This document shows positions 32,353 to 44,858 of a stretch of DNA of 64,000 bases, one piece after another. Source of the stretch: Mixophyes australis. Lineage: Eukaryota; Chordata; Amphibia; Anura; Limnodynastidae. Within the stretch, counting starts at the first letter, position 1. Each line of letters begins with the position of its first letter. Under the pieces are notes generated by a model. It was not told where the DNA came from and searched no databases. It saw only the letters and a list, made by a program, of their open reading frames with translations. A program made the position numbers and the translations under genes. The stretch spans positions 186,001 to 250,000 of the forward strand of contig JAVHZZ010000066.1 of assembly GCA_036250195.1 (NCBI GenBank), given 5' to 3'.

Positions 32353-33142
32353 TAGATGACTGGTTTTCATATCAATTTTTAGACATCATCTAATCCATCC
32401 TCTTGAGGTGTGGGGTGCCTCTGATCCAATTACCTTCATGCCTATCAATGGTGAGTTTAGTTTGTTCTAGACAGTTTTACTCAACTTCATACTTTGGAAA
32501 TCCAATTTAGCAACTGGTTGCAGAGGTAAATATATTGGACAGACTGTGGAAACCAAATTAGTATTAAAATTGCTCTCCCTGTTCCTACCTTGTAGTTACG
32601 CTACCAAAACGGACTTTCTAAAAAGTGTCCTACGAAGCCAAGTCCATGAATAAAGCCTGTGCACAAGCATTTATTCTTGTATTGTTGCCAAAAACCAATT
32701 CCATATGCAATGGCAGCTAAATGTTTCCTGAGTATAGTGTCTCCCTAGAAAAAACAAGTTCACAGGAAGAAAAATAAACTGCTCTACACCATTTCAGCTA
32801 TCCAAGTGTCCCTCTGCTTTTTTTTTTTTTTTTTAAGTGTGAAAATTTTTTGGACTCCATCATTGTCCCATTTCACCATGAATATGTGAACTAGATTTAT
32901 CATTTTGGAAACCTGCATTGTTTTGCTATGGGCAAGGTCGATTTTTACCTATGTAACCAGAGCACTGTTAGGGTAAAGAAAAGAAAGTATGTTGATTTTG
33001 ACATAAAAACTGGCAGCAGCATTCTGTTAAAATGAGCTGAGATTGTAATAGACTTTTTTCTTTAACTAAACAGAAAAGAAACAAAGTTTCTACCACAAGT
33101 TTACCAATTTAGGATTGCCTTAGATAATGAAGAAAGAGCAAG

Positions 33143-33214
33143 TAGCAGAGGATGGTTTCGATCCATCGACCTCTGGGTTATGGGCCCAGCACGCTTCCGC
33201 TGCGCCACTCTGCT
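33143..33214 (-). tRNA. tRNA-iMet-CAT: Initiator tRNA-Met (CAT), consensus, unit 32
   Basis: Unit 32 (32746-33841, long). Start of a run (32-34) with CTCTGCTTT before the T tract. Confidence 0.97.
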
Positions 33215-33374
33215 AGTCATGCAATGTTTGTTGACTCCTGAAGGTTTGAGGCAACCCAGGAAAGAACCAATATTTATTTTTGTTGGTTGGCAGATAAAGA
33301 ACAGTAATGAAATGTCATGAAATTTGTCCGTAATAATGCATTTCAGCCCATGTCATGAACACACGCTGCAAGTT

Positions 33375-33400
33375 GTCTCTGTGGCGCAATTGGTTAGCGT

Positions 33401-33441
<41 letters not shown>

Positions 33442-33448
33442 AGGGACG
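33375..33448 (+). tRNA. tRNA-Asn-GTT: tRNA-Asn (GTT), consensus, unit 32
   Basis: Matches the reference copy. Confidence 0.97.
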
Positions 33449-34233
33449 TAGATGACTGGTTTTCATATCAATTTTTAGACATCATCTAATCCATCCTCTT
33501 GAGGTGTGGGGTGCCTCTGATCCAATTACCTTCATGCCTATCAATGGTGAGTTTAGTTTGTTCTAGACAGTTTTACTCAACTTCATACTTTGGAAATCCA
33601 ATTTAGCAACTGGTTGCAGAGGTAAATATATTGGACAGACTGTGGAAACCAAATTAGTATTAAAATTGCTCTCCCTGTTCCTACCTTGTAGTTACGCTAC
33701 CAAAACGGACTTTCTAAAAAGTGTCCTACGAAGCCAAGTCCATGAATAAAGCCTGTGCACAAGCATTTATTCTTGTATTGTTGCCAAAAACCAATTCCAT
33801 ATGCAATGGCAGCTAAATGTTTCCTGAGTATAGTGTCTCCCTAGAAAAAACAAGTTCACAGGAAGAAAAATAAACTGCTCTACACCATTTCAGCTATCCA
33901 AGTGTCCCTCTGCTTTTTTTTTTTTAAGTGTGAAAATTTTTTGGACTCCATCATTGTCCCATTTCACCATGAATATGTGAACTAGATTTATCATTTTGGA
34001 AACCTGCATTGTTTTGCTATGGGCAAGGTCGATTTTTACCTATGTAACCAGAGCACTGTTAGGGTAAAGAAAAGAAAGTATGTTGATTTTGACATAAAGA
34101 CTGGCAGCAGCATTCTGTTAAAATGAGCTGAGATTGTAATAGACTTTTTTCTTTAACTAGACAGAAAAGAAACAAAGTTTCTACCACAAGTTTACCAATT
34201 TAGGATTGCCTTAGATAATGAAGAAAGAGCAAG

Positions 34234-34305
34234 TAGCAGAGGATGGTTTCGATCCATCGACCTCTGGGTTATGGGCCCAGCACGCTTCCGCTGCGCCACT
34301 CTGCT
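34234..34305 (-). tRNA. tRNA-iMet-CAT: Initiator tRNA-Met (CAT), consensus, unit 33
   Basis: Unit 33 (33842-34932, long). Unit appears identical to unit 34, including the shortest T run (12). Confidence 0.97.
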
Positions 34306-34465
34306 AGTCATGCAATGTTTGTTGACTCCTGAAGGTTTGAAGCAACCCAGGAAAGAACCAATATTTAGTTTTGTTGGTTGGCAGATAAAGAACAGTAATG
34401 AAATGTCATGAAATTTGTCCGTAATAATGCATTTCAGCCCATGTCATGAACACACGCTGCAAGTT

Positions 34466-34491
34466 GTCTCTGTGGCGCAATTGGTTAGCGT

Positions 34492-34532
<41 letters not shown>

Positions 34533-34539
34533 AGGGACG
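34466..34539 (+). tRNA. tRNA-Asn-GTT: tRNA-Asn (GTT), consensus, unit 33
   Basis: Gene consensus. The upstream flank has the private variants TTTGAAGCAACC and ATTTAGTTTTG, also in unit 34. Confidence 0.97.
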
Positions 34540-35324
34540 TAGATGACTGGTTTTCATATCAATTTTTAGACATCATCTAATCCATCCTCTTGAGGTGTGG
34601 GGTGCCTCTGATCCAATTACCTTCATGCCTATCAATGGTGAGTTTAGTTTGTTCTAGACAGTTTTACTCAACTTCATACTTTGGAAATCCAATTTAGCAA
34701 CTGGTTGCAGAGGTAAATATATTGGACAGACTGTGGAAACCAAATTAGTATTAAAATTGCTCTCCCTGTTCCTACCTTGTAGTTACGCTACCAAAACGGA
34801 CTTTCTAAAAAGTGTCCTACGAAGCCAAGTCCATGAATAAAGCCTGTGCACAAGCATTTATTCTTGTATTGTTGCCAAAAACCAATTCCATATGCAATGG
34901 CAGCTAAATGTTTCCTGAGTATAGTGTCTCCCTAGAAAAAACAAGTTCACAGGAAGAAAAATAAACTGCTCTACACCATTTCAGCTATCCAAGTGTCCCT
35001 CTGCTTTTTTTTTTTTAAGTGTGAAAATTTTTTGGACTCCATCATTGTCCCATTTCACCATGAATATGTGAACTAGATTTATCATTTTGGAAACCTGCAT
35101 TGTTTTGCTATGGGCAAGGTCGATTTTTACCTATGTAACCAGAGCACTGTTAGGGTAAAGAAAAGAAAGTATGTTGATTTTGACATAAAGACTGGCAGCA
35201 GCATTCTGTTAAAATGAGCTGAGATTGTAATAGACTTTTTTCTTTAACTAGACAGAAAAGAAACAAAGTTTCTACCACAAGTTTACCAATTTAGGATTGC
35301 CTTAGATAATGAAGAAAGAGCAAG

Positions 35325-35396
35325 TAGCAGAGGATGGTTTCGATCCATCGACCTCTGGGTTATGGGCCCAGCACGCTTCCGCTGCGCCACTCTGCT
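35325..35396 (-). tRNA. tRNA-iMet-CAT: Initiator tRNA-Met (CAT), consensus, unit 34
   Basis: Unit 34 (34933-36023, long). Apparent duplicate of unit 33; both are 1,091 bp. Confidence 0.97.
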
Positions 35397-35556
35397 AGTC
35401 ATGCAATGTTTGTTGACTCCTGAAGGTTTGAAGCAACCCAGGAAAGAACCAATATTTAGTTTTGTTGGTTGGCAGATAAAGAACAGTAATGAAATGTCAT
35501 GAAATTTGTCCGTAATAATGCATTTCAGCCCATGTCATGAACACACGCTGCAAGTT

Positions 35557-35582
35557 GTCTCTGTGGCGCAATTGGTTAGCGT

Positions 35583-35623
<41 letters not shown>

Positions 35624-35630
35624 AGGGACG
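35557..35630 (+). tRNA. tRNA-Asn-GTT: tRNA-Asn (GTT), consensus, unit 34
   Basis: Apparent duplicate of the unit 33 copy. Confidence 0.97.
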
Positions 35631-36423
35631 TAGATGACTGGTTTTCATATCAATTTTTAGACATCATCTAATCCATCCTCTTGAGGTGTGGGGTGCCTCT
35701 GATCCAATTACCTTCATGCCTATCAATGGTGAGTTTAGTTTGTTCTAGACAGTTTTACTCAACTTCATACTTTGGAAATCCAATTTAGCAACTGGTTGCA
35801 GAGGTAAATATATTGGACAGACTGTGGAAACCAAATTAGTATTAAAATTGCTCTCCCTGTTCCTACCTTGTAGTTACGCTACCAAAACGGACTTTCTAAA
35901 AAGTGTCCTACGAAGCCAAGTCCATGAATAAAGCCTGTGCACAAGCATTTATTCTTGTATTGTTGCCAAAAACCAATTCCATATGCAATGGCAGCTAAAT
36001 GTTTCCTGAGTATAGTGTCTCCCTAGAAAAAACAAGTTCACAGGAAGAAAAATCAACTGCTCTACACCATTTCAGCTATCCAAGTGTCCCTCCGCTATTT
36101 TTTTTTTTTTTTTTTAAGTGTGAAAATTTTTTGGACTCCATCATTGTCCCATTTCACCATGAATATGTGAACTAGATTTATCATTTTGGAAACCTGCATT
36201 GTTTTGCTATGGGCAAGGTCGATTTTTACCTATGTAACCAGAGCACTGTTAGGGTAAAGAAAAGAAAGTATGTTGATTTTGACATAAAGACTGGCAGCAG
36301 CATTCTGTTAAAATGAGCTGAGATTGTAATAGACTTTTTTCTTTAACTAAACAGAAAAGAAACAAAGTTTCTACCACAAGTTTACCAATTTAGGATTGCC
36401 TTAGATAATGAAGAAAGAGCAAG

Positions 36424-36495
36424 TAGCAGAGGATGGTTTCGATCCATCGACCTCTGGGTTATGGGCCCAGCACGCTTCCGCTGCACCACTCTGCT
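36424..36495 (-). tRNA. tRNA-iMet-CAT: Initiator tRNA-Met (CAT), variant C11T, unit 35
   Basis: Unit 35 (36024-36909, short). C11T gives a U11-G24 wobble and fits the A box. In this gene it occurs only in short units (35, 41, 61). Confidence 0.92.
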
Positions 36496-37302
36496 AGTCA
36501 TGCAATGTTTGTTGACTAGATGACTGGTTTTCATATCAATTTTTAGACATCATCTAATCCATCCTCTTGAGGTGTGGGGTGCCTCTGATCCAATTACCTT
36601 CATGCCTATCAATGGTGAGTTTAGTTTGTTCTAGACAGTTTTACTCAACTTCATACTTTGGAAATCCAATTTAGCAACTGGTTGCAGAGGTAAATATATT
36701 GGACAGACTGTGGAAACCAAATTAGTATTAAAATTGCTCTCCCTGTTCCTACCTTGTAGTTACGCTACCAAAACGGACTTTCTAAAAAGTGTCCTACGAA
36801 GCCAAGTCCATGAATAAAGCATGTGCACAAGCATTTATTCTTGTATTGTTGCCAAAAACCAATTCCATATGCAATGGCAGCTAAATGTTTCCTGAGTATA
36901 GTGTCTCCCTAGAAAAAACAAGTTTACAGGAAGAAAAATAAACTGCTCTACACCATTTCAGCTATCCAAGTGTCCCTCCGCTTTTTTTTTTTTTAAGTGT
37001 GAAAATTTTTTTGACTCCATCATTGTCCCATTTCACCATGAATATGTGAACTAGATTTATCATTTTGGAAACCTGCATTGTTTTGCTATGGGCAAGGTCG
37101 ATTTTTACCTATGTAACCAGAGCACTGTTAGGGTAAAGAAAAGAAAGTATGTTGATTTTGACATAAAGACTGGCAGCAGCATTCTGTTAACATGAGCTGA
37201 GATTGTAATAGACTTTTTTCTTTAACTAAACAGAAAAGAAACAAAGTTTCTACCACAAGTTTACCAATTTAGGATTGCCTTAGATAATGAAGAAAGAGCA
37301 AG

Positions 37303-37374
37303 TAGCAGAGGATGGTTTCGATCCATGGACCTCTGGGTTATGGGCCCAGCACGCTTCCGCTGCGCCACTCTGCT
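37303..37374 (-). tRNA. tRNA-iMet-CAT: Initiator tRNA-Met (CAT), variant G49C, unit 36
   Basis: Unit 36 (36910-38001, long). G49C makes a C49-C65 mismatch at the base of the T stem. Confidence 0.88.
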
Positions 37375-37534
37375 AGTCATGTAATGTTTGTTGACTCCTG
37401 AAGGTTTGAGGCAACCCAGGAAAGAACCAATATTTATTTTTGTTGGTTGGCAGATAAAGAACAGTAATGAAATGTCATGAAATTTGTCCGGAATAATGCA
37501 TTTCAGCCCATGTCATGAACACACGCTGCAAGTT

Positions 37535-37560
37535 GTCTCTGTGGCGCAATTGGTTAGCGT

Positions 37561-37601
<41 letters not shown>

Positions 37602-37608
37602 AGGGACG
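37535..37608 (+). tRNA. tRNA-Asn-GTT: tRNA-Asn (GTT), consensus, unit 36
   Basis: Matches the reference copy. Confidence 0.97.
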
Positions 37609-38395
37609 TAGATGACTGGTTTTCATATCAATTTTTAGACATCATCTAATCCATCCTCTTGAGGTGTGGGGTGCCTCTGATCCAATTACCTTCATGCCTA
37701 TCAATGGTGAGTTTAGTTTGTTCTAGACAGTTTTACTCAACTTCATACTTTGGAAATCCAATTTAGCAACTGGTTGCAGAGGTAAATATATTGGACAGAC
37801 TGTGGAAACCAAATTAGTATTAAAATTGCTCTCCCTGTTCCTACCTTGTAGTTACGCTACCAAAATGGACTTTCTAAAAAGTGTCCTACGAAGCCAAGTC
37901 CATGAATAAAGCCTGTGCACAAGCATTTTTTCTTGTATTGTTGCCAAAAACAAATTCCATATGCAATGGCAGCTAAATGTTTCCTGAGTATAGTGTCTCC
38001 CTAGAAAAAACAAGTTCACAGGAAGAAAAATAAACTGCTCTACACCATTTCAGCTATCCAAGTGTCCCTCCGCTTTTTTTTTTTTTTAAGTGTGAAAATT
38101 TTTTGGACTCCATCATTGTCCCATTTCACCATGAATATGTGAACTAGATTTATCATTTTGGAAACCTGCATTGTTTTGCTATGGGCAAGGTCGATTTTTA
38201 CCTATGTAACCAGAGCACTGTTAGGGTAAAGAAAAGAAAGTATGTTGATTTTGACATAAAGACTGGCAGCAGCATTCTGTTAACATGAGCTGAGATTATA
38301 ATAGTCTTTATTCTTTAACTAAACAGAAAAGAAACAAAATTTCTACCACAAGTTTACCAATTTAGGATTGCCTTAGATAATGAAGAAAGAGCAAG

Positions 38396-38467
38396 TAGCA
38401 GAGGATGGTTTCAATCCATCGATCTCTGGGTTATGGGCCCAGCACGCTTCCGCTGCGCCACTCTGCT
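38396..38467 (-). tRNA. tRNA-iMet-CAT: Initiator tRNA-Met (CAT), variant G46A, C56T, unit 37
   Basis: Unit 37 (38002-39094, long). C56T damages the T loop and B box; G46A is in the variable loop. Probably impaired. Confidence 0.8.
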
Positions 38468-38627
38468 AGTCGTGCAATGTTTGTTGACTCCTGAAGGTTT
38501 GAGGCAACCCAGGAAAGAACCAATATTTATTTTTGTTGGTTGGCAGATAAAGAACAGTAATGAAATGTCATGAAATTTGTCCGTAATAATGCATTTCAGC
38601 CCATGTCATGAACACATGCTGCAAGTT

Positions 38628-38701
38628 GTCTCTGTGGCGCAATTGGTTAGCGTGTTCGGCTGTTAACAGAAAGGTTGGTGGTTCAAGCCCACCCAGGGAC
38701 G
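38628..38701 (+). tRNA. tRNA-Asn-GTT: tRNA-Asn (GTT), variant C40A, unit 37
   Basis: C40A makes a G30-A40 mismatch in the anticodon stem. Both tRNAs of this unit are damaged. Confidence 0.86.
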
Positions 38702-39490
38702 TAGATGACTGGTTTTCATATCAATTTTTAGACATCATCTAATCCATCCTCTTGAGGTGTGGGGTGCCTCTGATCCAATTACCTTCATGCCTATCAATGG
38801 TGAGTTTAGTTTGTTCTAGACAGTTTTACTCAACTTCATACTTTGGAAATCCAATTTAGCAACTGGTTGCAGAGGTAAATATATTGGACAGACTGTGGAA
38901 ACCAAATTAGTATTAAAATTGCTCTCCCTGTTCCTACCTTGTAGTTACGCTACCAAAACGGACTTTCTAAAAAGTGTCCTACGAAGCCAAGTCCATGAAT
39001 AAAGCCTGTGCACAAGCATTTATTCTTGTATTGTTGCCAAAAACCAATTCCATATGCAATGGCAGCTAAATGTTTCCTGAGTATAGTGTCTCCCTAGAAA
39101 AAACAAGTTCACAGGAAGAAAAATAAACTGCTCTACACCATTTCAGCTATCCAAGTGTCCCTCCGCTTTTTTTTTTTTTTTTAAGTGTGAAAATTTTTTG
39201 GACTCCATCATTGTCCCATTTCACCATGAATATGTGAACTAGATTTATCATTTTGGAAACCTGCATTGTTTTGCTATGGGCAAGGTCGATTTTTACCTAT
39301 GTAACCAGAGCACTGTTAGGGTAAAGAAAAGAAAGTATGTTGATTTTGACATAAAGACTGGCAGCAGCATTCTGTTAACATGAGCTGAGATTGTAATAGA
39401 CTTTTTTCTTTAACTAAACAGAAAAGAAACAAAGTTTCTACCACAAGTTTACCAATTTAGGATTGCCTTAGATAATGAAGAAAGAGCAAG

Positions 39491-39562
39491 TAGCAGAGGA
39501 TGGTTTCGATCCATTGACCTCTGGGTTATGGGCCCAGCACGCTTCCGCTGCGCCACTCTGCT
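39491..39562 (-). tRNA. tRNA-iMet-CAT: Initiator tRNA-Met (CAT), variant G49A, unit 38
   Basis: Unit 38 (39095-40189, long). G49A breaks G49-C65 at the base of the T stem. Confidence 0.9.
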
Positions 39563-39722
39563 AGTCATGCAATGTTTGTTGACTCCTGAAGGTTTGAGGC
39601 AACCCAGGAAAGAACCAATATTTATTTTTGTTGGTTGGCAGATAAAGAACAGTAATGAAATGTCATGAAATTTGTCCGTAATAATGCATTTCAGCCCATG
39701 TCATGAACACACGCTGCAAGTT

Positions 39723-39754
39723 GTCTCTGTGGCGCAATTGGTTAGCGTGTTCGA

Positions 39755-39789
<35 letters not shown>

Positions 39790-39796
39790 AGGGACG
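39723..39796 (+). tRNA. tRNA-Asn-GTT: tRNA-Asn (GTT), variant G31A, unit 38
   Basis: G31A breaks the pair closing the anticodon loop (31-39), enlarging the loop. Confidence 0.87.
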
Positions 39797-40591
39797 TAGA
39801 TGACTGGTTTTCATATCAATTTTTAGACATCATCTAATCCATCCTCTTGAGGTGTGGGGTGCCTCTGATCCAATTACCTTCATGCCTATCAATGGTGAGT
39901 TTAGTTTGTTCTAGACAGTTTTACTCAACTTCATACTTTGGAAATCCAATTTAGCAACTGGTTGCAGAGGTAAATATATTGGACAGACTGTGGAAACCAA
40001 ATTAGTATTAAAATTGCTCTCCCTGTTCCTACCTTGTAGTTACGCTACCAAAACGGACTTTCTAAAAAGTGTCCTACGAAGCCAAGTCCATGAATAAAGC
40101 CTGTGCACAAGCATTTATTCTTGTATTGTTGCCAAAAACCAATTCCATATGCAATGGCAGCTAAATGTTTCCTGAGTATAGTGTCTCCCTAGAAAAAACA
40201 AGTTCACAGGAAGAAAAATAAACTGCTCTACACCATTTCAGCTATCCAAGTGTCCCTCCGCTTTTTTTTTTTTTTTTTTTTTTAAGTGTGAAAATTTTTT
40301 GGACTCCATCATTGTCCCATTTCACCATGAATATGTGAACTAGATTTATCATTTTGGAAACCTGCATTGTTTTGCTATGGGCAAGGTCGATTTTTACCTA
40401 TGTAACCAGAGCACTGTTAGGGTAAAGAAAAGAAAGTATGTTGATTTTGACATAAAGACTGGCAGCAGCATTCTGTTAACATGAGCTGAGATTATAATAG
40501 ACTTTTTTCTTTAACTAAACAGAAAAGAAACAAAGTTTCTACCACAAGTTTACCAATTTAGGATTGCCTTAGATAATGAAGAAAGAGCAAG

Positions 40592-40664
40592 TAGCAGAGG
40601 ATGGTTTCAAATCCATCGACCTCTGGGTTATGGGCCCAGCATGCTTCCGCTGCGCCACTCTGCT
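40592..40664 (-). pseudogene. tRNA-iMet-CAT: Initiator tRNA-Met with T-loop insertion, unit 39
   Basis: Unit 39 (40190-41291, long). It is 73 bases because one base is inserted in the T loop next to a C56T change, so the B box is disrupted; G24A also breaks C11-G24. This is the only initiator copy with an indel, and a likely pseudogene. Confidence 0.82.
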
Positions 40665-40824
40665 AGTCATGCAATGTTTGTTGACTCCTGAAGGTTTGAG
40701 GCAACCCAGGAAAGAACCAATATTTATTTTTGTTGGTTGGCAGATAAAGAACAGTAATGAAATGTCATGAAATTTGTCCGTAATAATGCATTTCAGCCCA
40801 CGTCATGAACACACGCTGCAAGTT

Positions 40825-40850
40825 TTCTCTGTGGCGCAATTGGTTAGCGT

Positions 40851-40891
<41 letters not shown>

Positions 40892-40898
40892 AGGGACG
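40825..40898 (+). tRNA. tRNA-Asn-GTT: tRNA-Asn (GTT), variant G1T, unit 39
   Basis: G1T as in unit 30. The flank also has AGACTTCATCTAACCC changes just downstream. Confidence 0.85.
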
Positions 40899-41697
40899 TA
40901 GATGACTGGTTTTCATATCAATTTTTAGACTTCATCTAACCCATCCTCTTGAGGTGTGGGGTGCCTCTGATCCAATTACCTTCATGCCTATCAATGGTGA
41001 GTTTAGTTTGTTCTAGACAGTTTTACTCAACTTCATACTTTGGAAATCCAATTTAGCAACTGGTTGCAGAGGTAAATATATTGGACAGACTGTGGAAACC
41101 AAATTAGTATTAAAATTGCTCTCCCTGTTCCTACCTTGTAGTTACGCTACCAAAACGGACTTTCTAAAAAGTGTCCTACGAAGCCAAGTCCATGAATAAA
41201 GCCTGTGCACAAGCATTTATTCTTGTATTGTTGCCAAAAACCAATTCCATATGCAATGGCAGCTAAATGTTTCCTGAGTATAGTGTCTCTCTAGAAAAAA
41301 CAAGTTCACAGGAAGAAAAATAAACTGCTCTACACCATTTCAGCTATCCAAGTGTCCCTCCGCTTTTTTTTTTTTTTTTTTTTTTTTTTAAGTGTGAAAA
41401 TTTTTTGGACTCCATCATTGTCCCATTTCACCATGAATATGTGAACTAGATTTATCATTTTGGAAACCTGCATTGTTTTGCTATGGGCAAGGTCGATTTT
41501 TACCTATGTAACCAGAGCACTGTTAGGGTAAAGAAAAGAAAGTATGTTGATTTTGACATAAAGACTGGCAGCAGCATTCTGTTAACATGAGCTGAGATTA
41601 TAATAGACTTTTTTCTTTAACTAAACAGAAAAGAAACAAAGTTTCTACCACAAGTTTACCAATTTAGGATTGCCTTAGATAATGAAGAAAGAGCAAG

Positions 41698-41769
41698 TAG
41701 CAGAGGATGGTTTCGATCCATCGACCTCTGGGTTATGGGCCCAGCACGCTTCCGCTGCGCCACTCTGCT
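41698..41769 (-). tRNA. tRNA-iMet-CAT: Initiator tRNA-Met (CAT), consensus, unit 40
   Basis: Unit 40 (41292-42183, short). Gene consensus; the unit has the longest T run (26). Confidence 0.97.
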
Positions 41770-42577
41770 AGTCATGCAATGTTTGTTGACTAGATGACTG
41801 GTTTTCATATCAATTTTTAGACATCATCTAATCCATCCTCTTGAGGTGTGGGGTGCCTCTGATCCAATTACCTTCATGCCTATCAATGGTGAGTTTAGTT
41901 TGTTCTAGACAGTTTTACTCAACTTCATACTTTGGAAATCCAATTTAGCAACTGGTTGCAGAGGTAAATATATTGGACAGACTGTGGAAACCAAATTAGT
42001 ATTAAAATTGCTCTCCCTGTTCCTACCTTGTAGTTACGCTACCAAAACGGACTTTCTAAAAAGTGTCCTACGAAGCCAAGTCCATGAATAAAGCCTGTGC
42101 ACAAGCATTTATTCTTGTATTGTTGCCAAAAACCAATTCCATATGCAATGGCAGCTAAATGTTTCCTGAGTATAGTGTCTCCCTAGAAAAAACAAGTTCA
42201 CAGGAAGAAAAATAAACTGCTCTACACCATTTCAGCTATCCAAGTGTCCCTCCGCTTTTTTTTTTTTTTAAGTGTGAAAATTTTTTGGACTCCATCATTG
42301 TCCCATTTCACCATGAATATGTGAACTAGATTTATCATTTTGGAAACCTGCATTGTTTTGCTATGGGCAAGGTCGATTTTTACCTATGTAACCAGAGCAC
42401 TGTTAGGGTAAAGAAAAGAAAGTATGTTGATTTTGACATAAAGACTGGCAGCAGCATTCTGTTAAAATGAGCTGAGATTGTAATAGACTTTTTTCTTTAA
42501 CTAAACAGAAAAGAAACAAGGTTTCTACCACAAGTTTACCAATTTAGGATTCCCTTAGATAATGAAGAAAGAGCAAG

Positions 42578-42649
42578 TAGCAGAGGATGGTTTCGATCCA
42601 TCGACCTCTGGGTTATGGGCCCAGCACGCTTCCGCTGCACCACTCTGCT
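42578..42649 (-). tRNA. tRNA-iMet-CAT: Initiator tRNA-Met (CAT), variant C11T, unit 41
   Basis: Unit 41 (42184-43064, short). C11T as in units 35 and 61. The 3' flank has GATTCCCTTAG, shared with unit 42. Confidence 0.92.
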
Positions 42650-43459
42650 AGTCATGCAATGTTTGTTGACTAGATGACTGGTTTTCATATAAATTTTTAG
42701 ACATCATCTAATCCATCCTCTTGAGGTGTGGGGTGCCTCTGATCCAATTACCTTCATGCCTATCAATGGTGAGTTTAGTTTGTTCTAGACAGTTTTACTC
42801 AACTTCATACTTTGGAAATCCAATTTAGCAACTGGTTGCAGAGGTAAATATATTGGACAGACTGTGGAAACCAAATTAGTATTAAAATTGCTCTCCCTGT
42901 TCCTACCTTGTAGTTACGCTACCAAAACGGACTTTCTAAAAAGTGTCCTACGAAGCCAAGTCCATGAATAAAGCCTGTGCACAAGCATTTATTCTTGTAT
43001 TGTTGCCAAAAACCAATTCCATATGCAATGGCAGCTAAATGTTTTACTGAGTATAGTGTCTCCCTAGAAAAAACAAGTTCACAGGAAGAAAAATAAACTG
43101 CTCTACACCATTTCAGCTATCCAAGTGTCCCTCCGCTTTTTTTTTTTTTTTAAGTGTGAAAATTTTTTGGACTCCATCATTGTCCCATTTCACCATGAAT
43201 ATGTGAACTAGATTTATCATTTTGGAAACCTGCATTGTTTTGCTATGGGCAAGGTCGATTTTTACCTATGTAACCAGAGCACTGTTAGGGTAAAGAAAAG
43301 AAAGTATGTTGATTTTGACATAAAGACTGGCAGCAGCATTCTGTTAAAATGAGCTGAGATTGTAATAGACTTTTTTCTTTAACTAAACAGAAAAGAAACA
43401 AAGTTTCTACCACAAGTTTACCAATTTAGGATTCCCTTAGATAATGAAGAAAGAGCAAG

Positions 43460-43531
43460 TAGCAGAGGATGGTTTCGATCCATCGACCTCTGGGTTATGG
43501 GCCCAGCACACTTCCGCTGCGCCACTCTGCT
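43460..43531 (-). tRNA. tRNA-iMet-CAT: Initiator tRNA-Met (CAT), variant C23T, unit 42
   Basis: Unit 42 (43065-44158, long). C23T gives a G12-U23 wobble. The left spacer resembles unit 41. Confidence 0.93.
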
Positions 43532-43691
43532 AGTCATGCAATGTTTGTTGACTCCTGAAGGTTTGAGGCAACCCAGGAAAGAACCAATATTTATTTTTGT
43601 TGGTTGGCAGATAAAGAACAGTAATGAAATGTCATGAAATTTGTCCGTAATAATGCATTTCAGCCCATGTCATGAACGCACGCTGCAAGTT

Positions 43692-43717
43692 GTCTCTGTG
43701 GCGCAATTGGTTAGCGT

Positions 43718-43758
<41 letters not shown>

Positions 43759-43765
43759 AGGGACG
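43692..43765 (+). tRNA. tRNA-Asn-GTT: tRNA-Asn (GTT), consensus, unit 42
   Basis: Gene consensus. The flanks GAACGCACG and GATGATTAG are shared only with unit 45. Confidence 0.97.
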
Positions 43766-44552
43766 TAGATGATTAGTTTTCATATCAATTTTTAGACATC
43801 ATCTAATCCATCCTCTTGAGGTGTGGGGTGCTTCTGATCCAATTACCTTCATGCCTATCAATGGTGAGTTTAGTTTGTTCTAGACAGTTTTACTCAACTT
43901 CATACTTTGGAAATCCAATTTAGCAACTGGTTGCAGAGGTAAATATATTGGACAGACTGTGGAAACCAAATTAGTATTAAAATTGCTCTCCCTGTTCCTA
44001 CCTTGTAGTTACGCTACCAAAACGGACTTTCTAAAAAGTGTCCTACGAAGCCAAGTCCATGAATAAAGCCTGTGCACAAGCATTTATTCTTGTATTGTTG
44101 CCAAAAACCAATTCCATATGCAATGGCAGCTAAATGTTTCCTGAGTATAGTGTCTCCCTAGAAAAAACAAGTTCACAGGAAGAAAAATAAACTGCTCTAC
44201 ACCATTTCAGCTATCCAAGTGTCCCTCCGCTTTTTTTTTTTTTTAAGTGTGAAAATTTTTTGGACTCCATCATTGTCCCATTTCACCATGAATATGTGAA
44301 CTAGATTTATCATTTTGGAAACCTGCATTGTTTTGCTATGGGCAAGGTCGATTTTTACCTATGTAACCAGAGCACTGTTAGGGTAAAGAAAAGAAAGTAT
44401 GTTGATTTTGACATAAAGACTGGCAGCAGCATTCTGTTAAAATGAGCTGAGATTGTAATAGACTTTTTTCTTTAACTAAACAGAAAAGAAACAAAGTTTC
44501 TACCACAAGTTTACCAATTTAGGATTGCCTTAGATAATGAAGAAAGAGCAAG

Positions 44553-44624
44553 TAGCAGAGGATGGTTTCGATCCATCGACCTCTGGGTTATGGGCCCAGC
44601 ACGCTTCCGCTGCGCCACTCTGCT
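44553..44624 (-). tRNA. tRNA-iMet-CAT: Initiator tRNA-Met (CAT), consensus, unit 43
   Basis: Unit 43 (44159-45251, long). Matches the reference; duplicate of unit 46. Confidence 0.97.
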
Positions 44625-44784
44625 AGTCATGCAATGTTTGTTGACTCCTGAAGGTTTGAGGCAACCCAGGAAAGAACCAATATTTATTTTTGTTGGTTGG
44701 CAGATAAAGAACAGTAATGAAATGTCATGAAATTTGTCCGTAATAATGCATTTCAGCCCATGTCATGAACACACGCTGCAAGTT

Positions 44785-44812
44785 GTCTCTGTGGCGCAAT
44801 TGGTTAGCGTGC

Positions 44813-44851
<39 letters not shown>

Positions 44852-44858
44852 AGGGACG
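44785..44858 (+). tRNA. tRNA-Asn-GTT: tRNA-Asn (GTT), variant T27C, unit 43
   Basis: T27C breaks the outermost anticodon-stem pair 27-43; a mild change. Shared with unit 46. Confidence 0.92.

Noticed and set aside
40576..40770. Open frame of 64 codons across the unit 39 initiator gene
   Set aside because: It is open only because of the one-base insertion in that tRNA gene. It is antisense to the tRNA and absent elsewhere.
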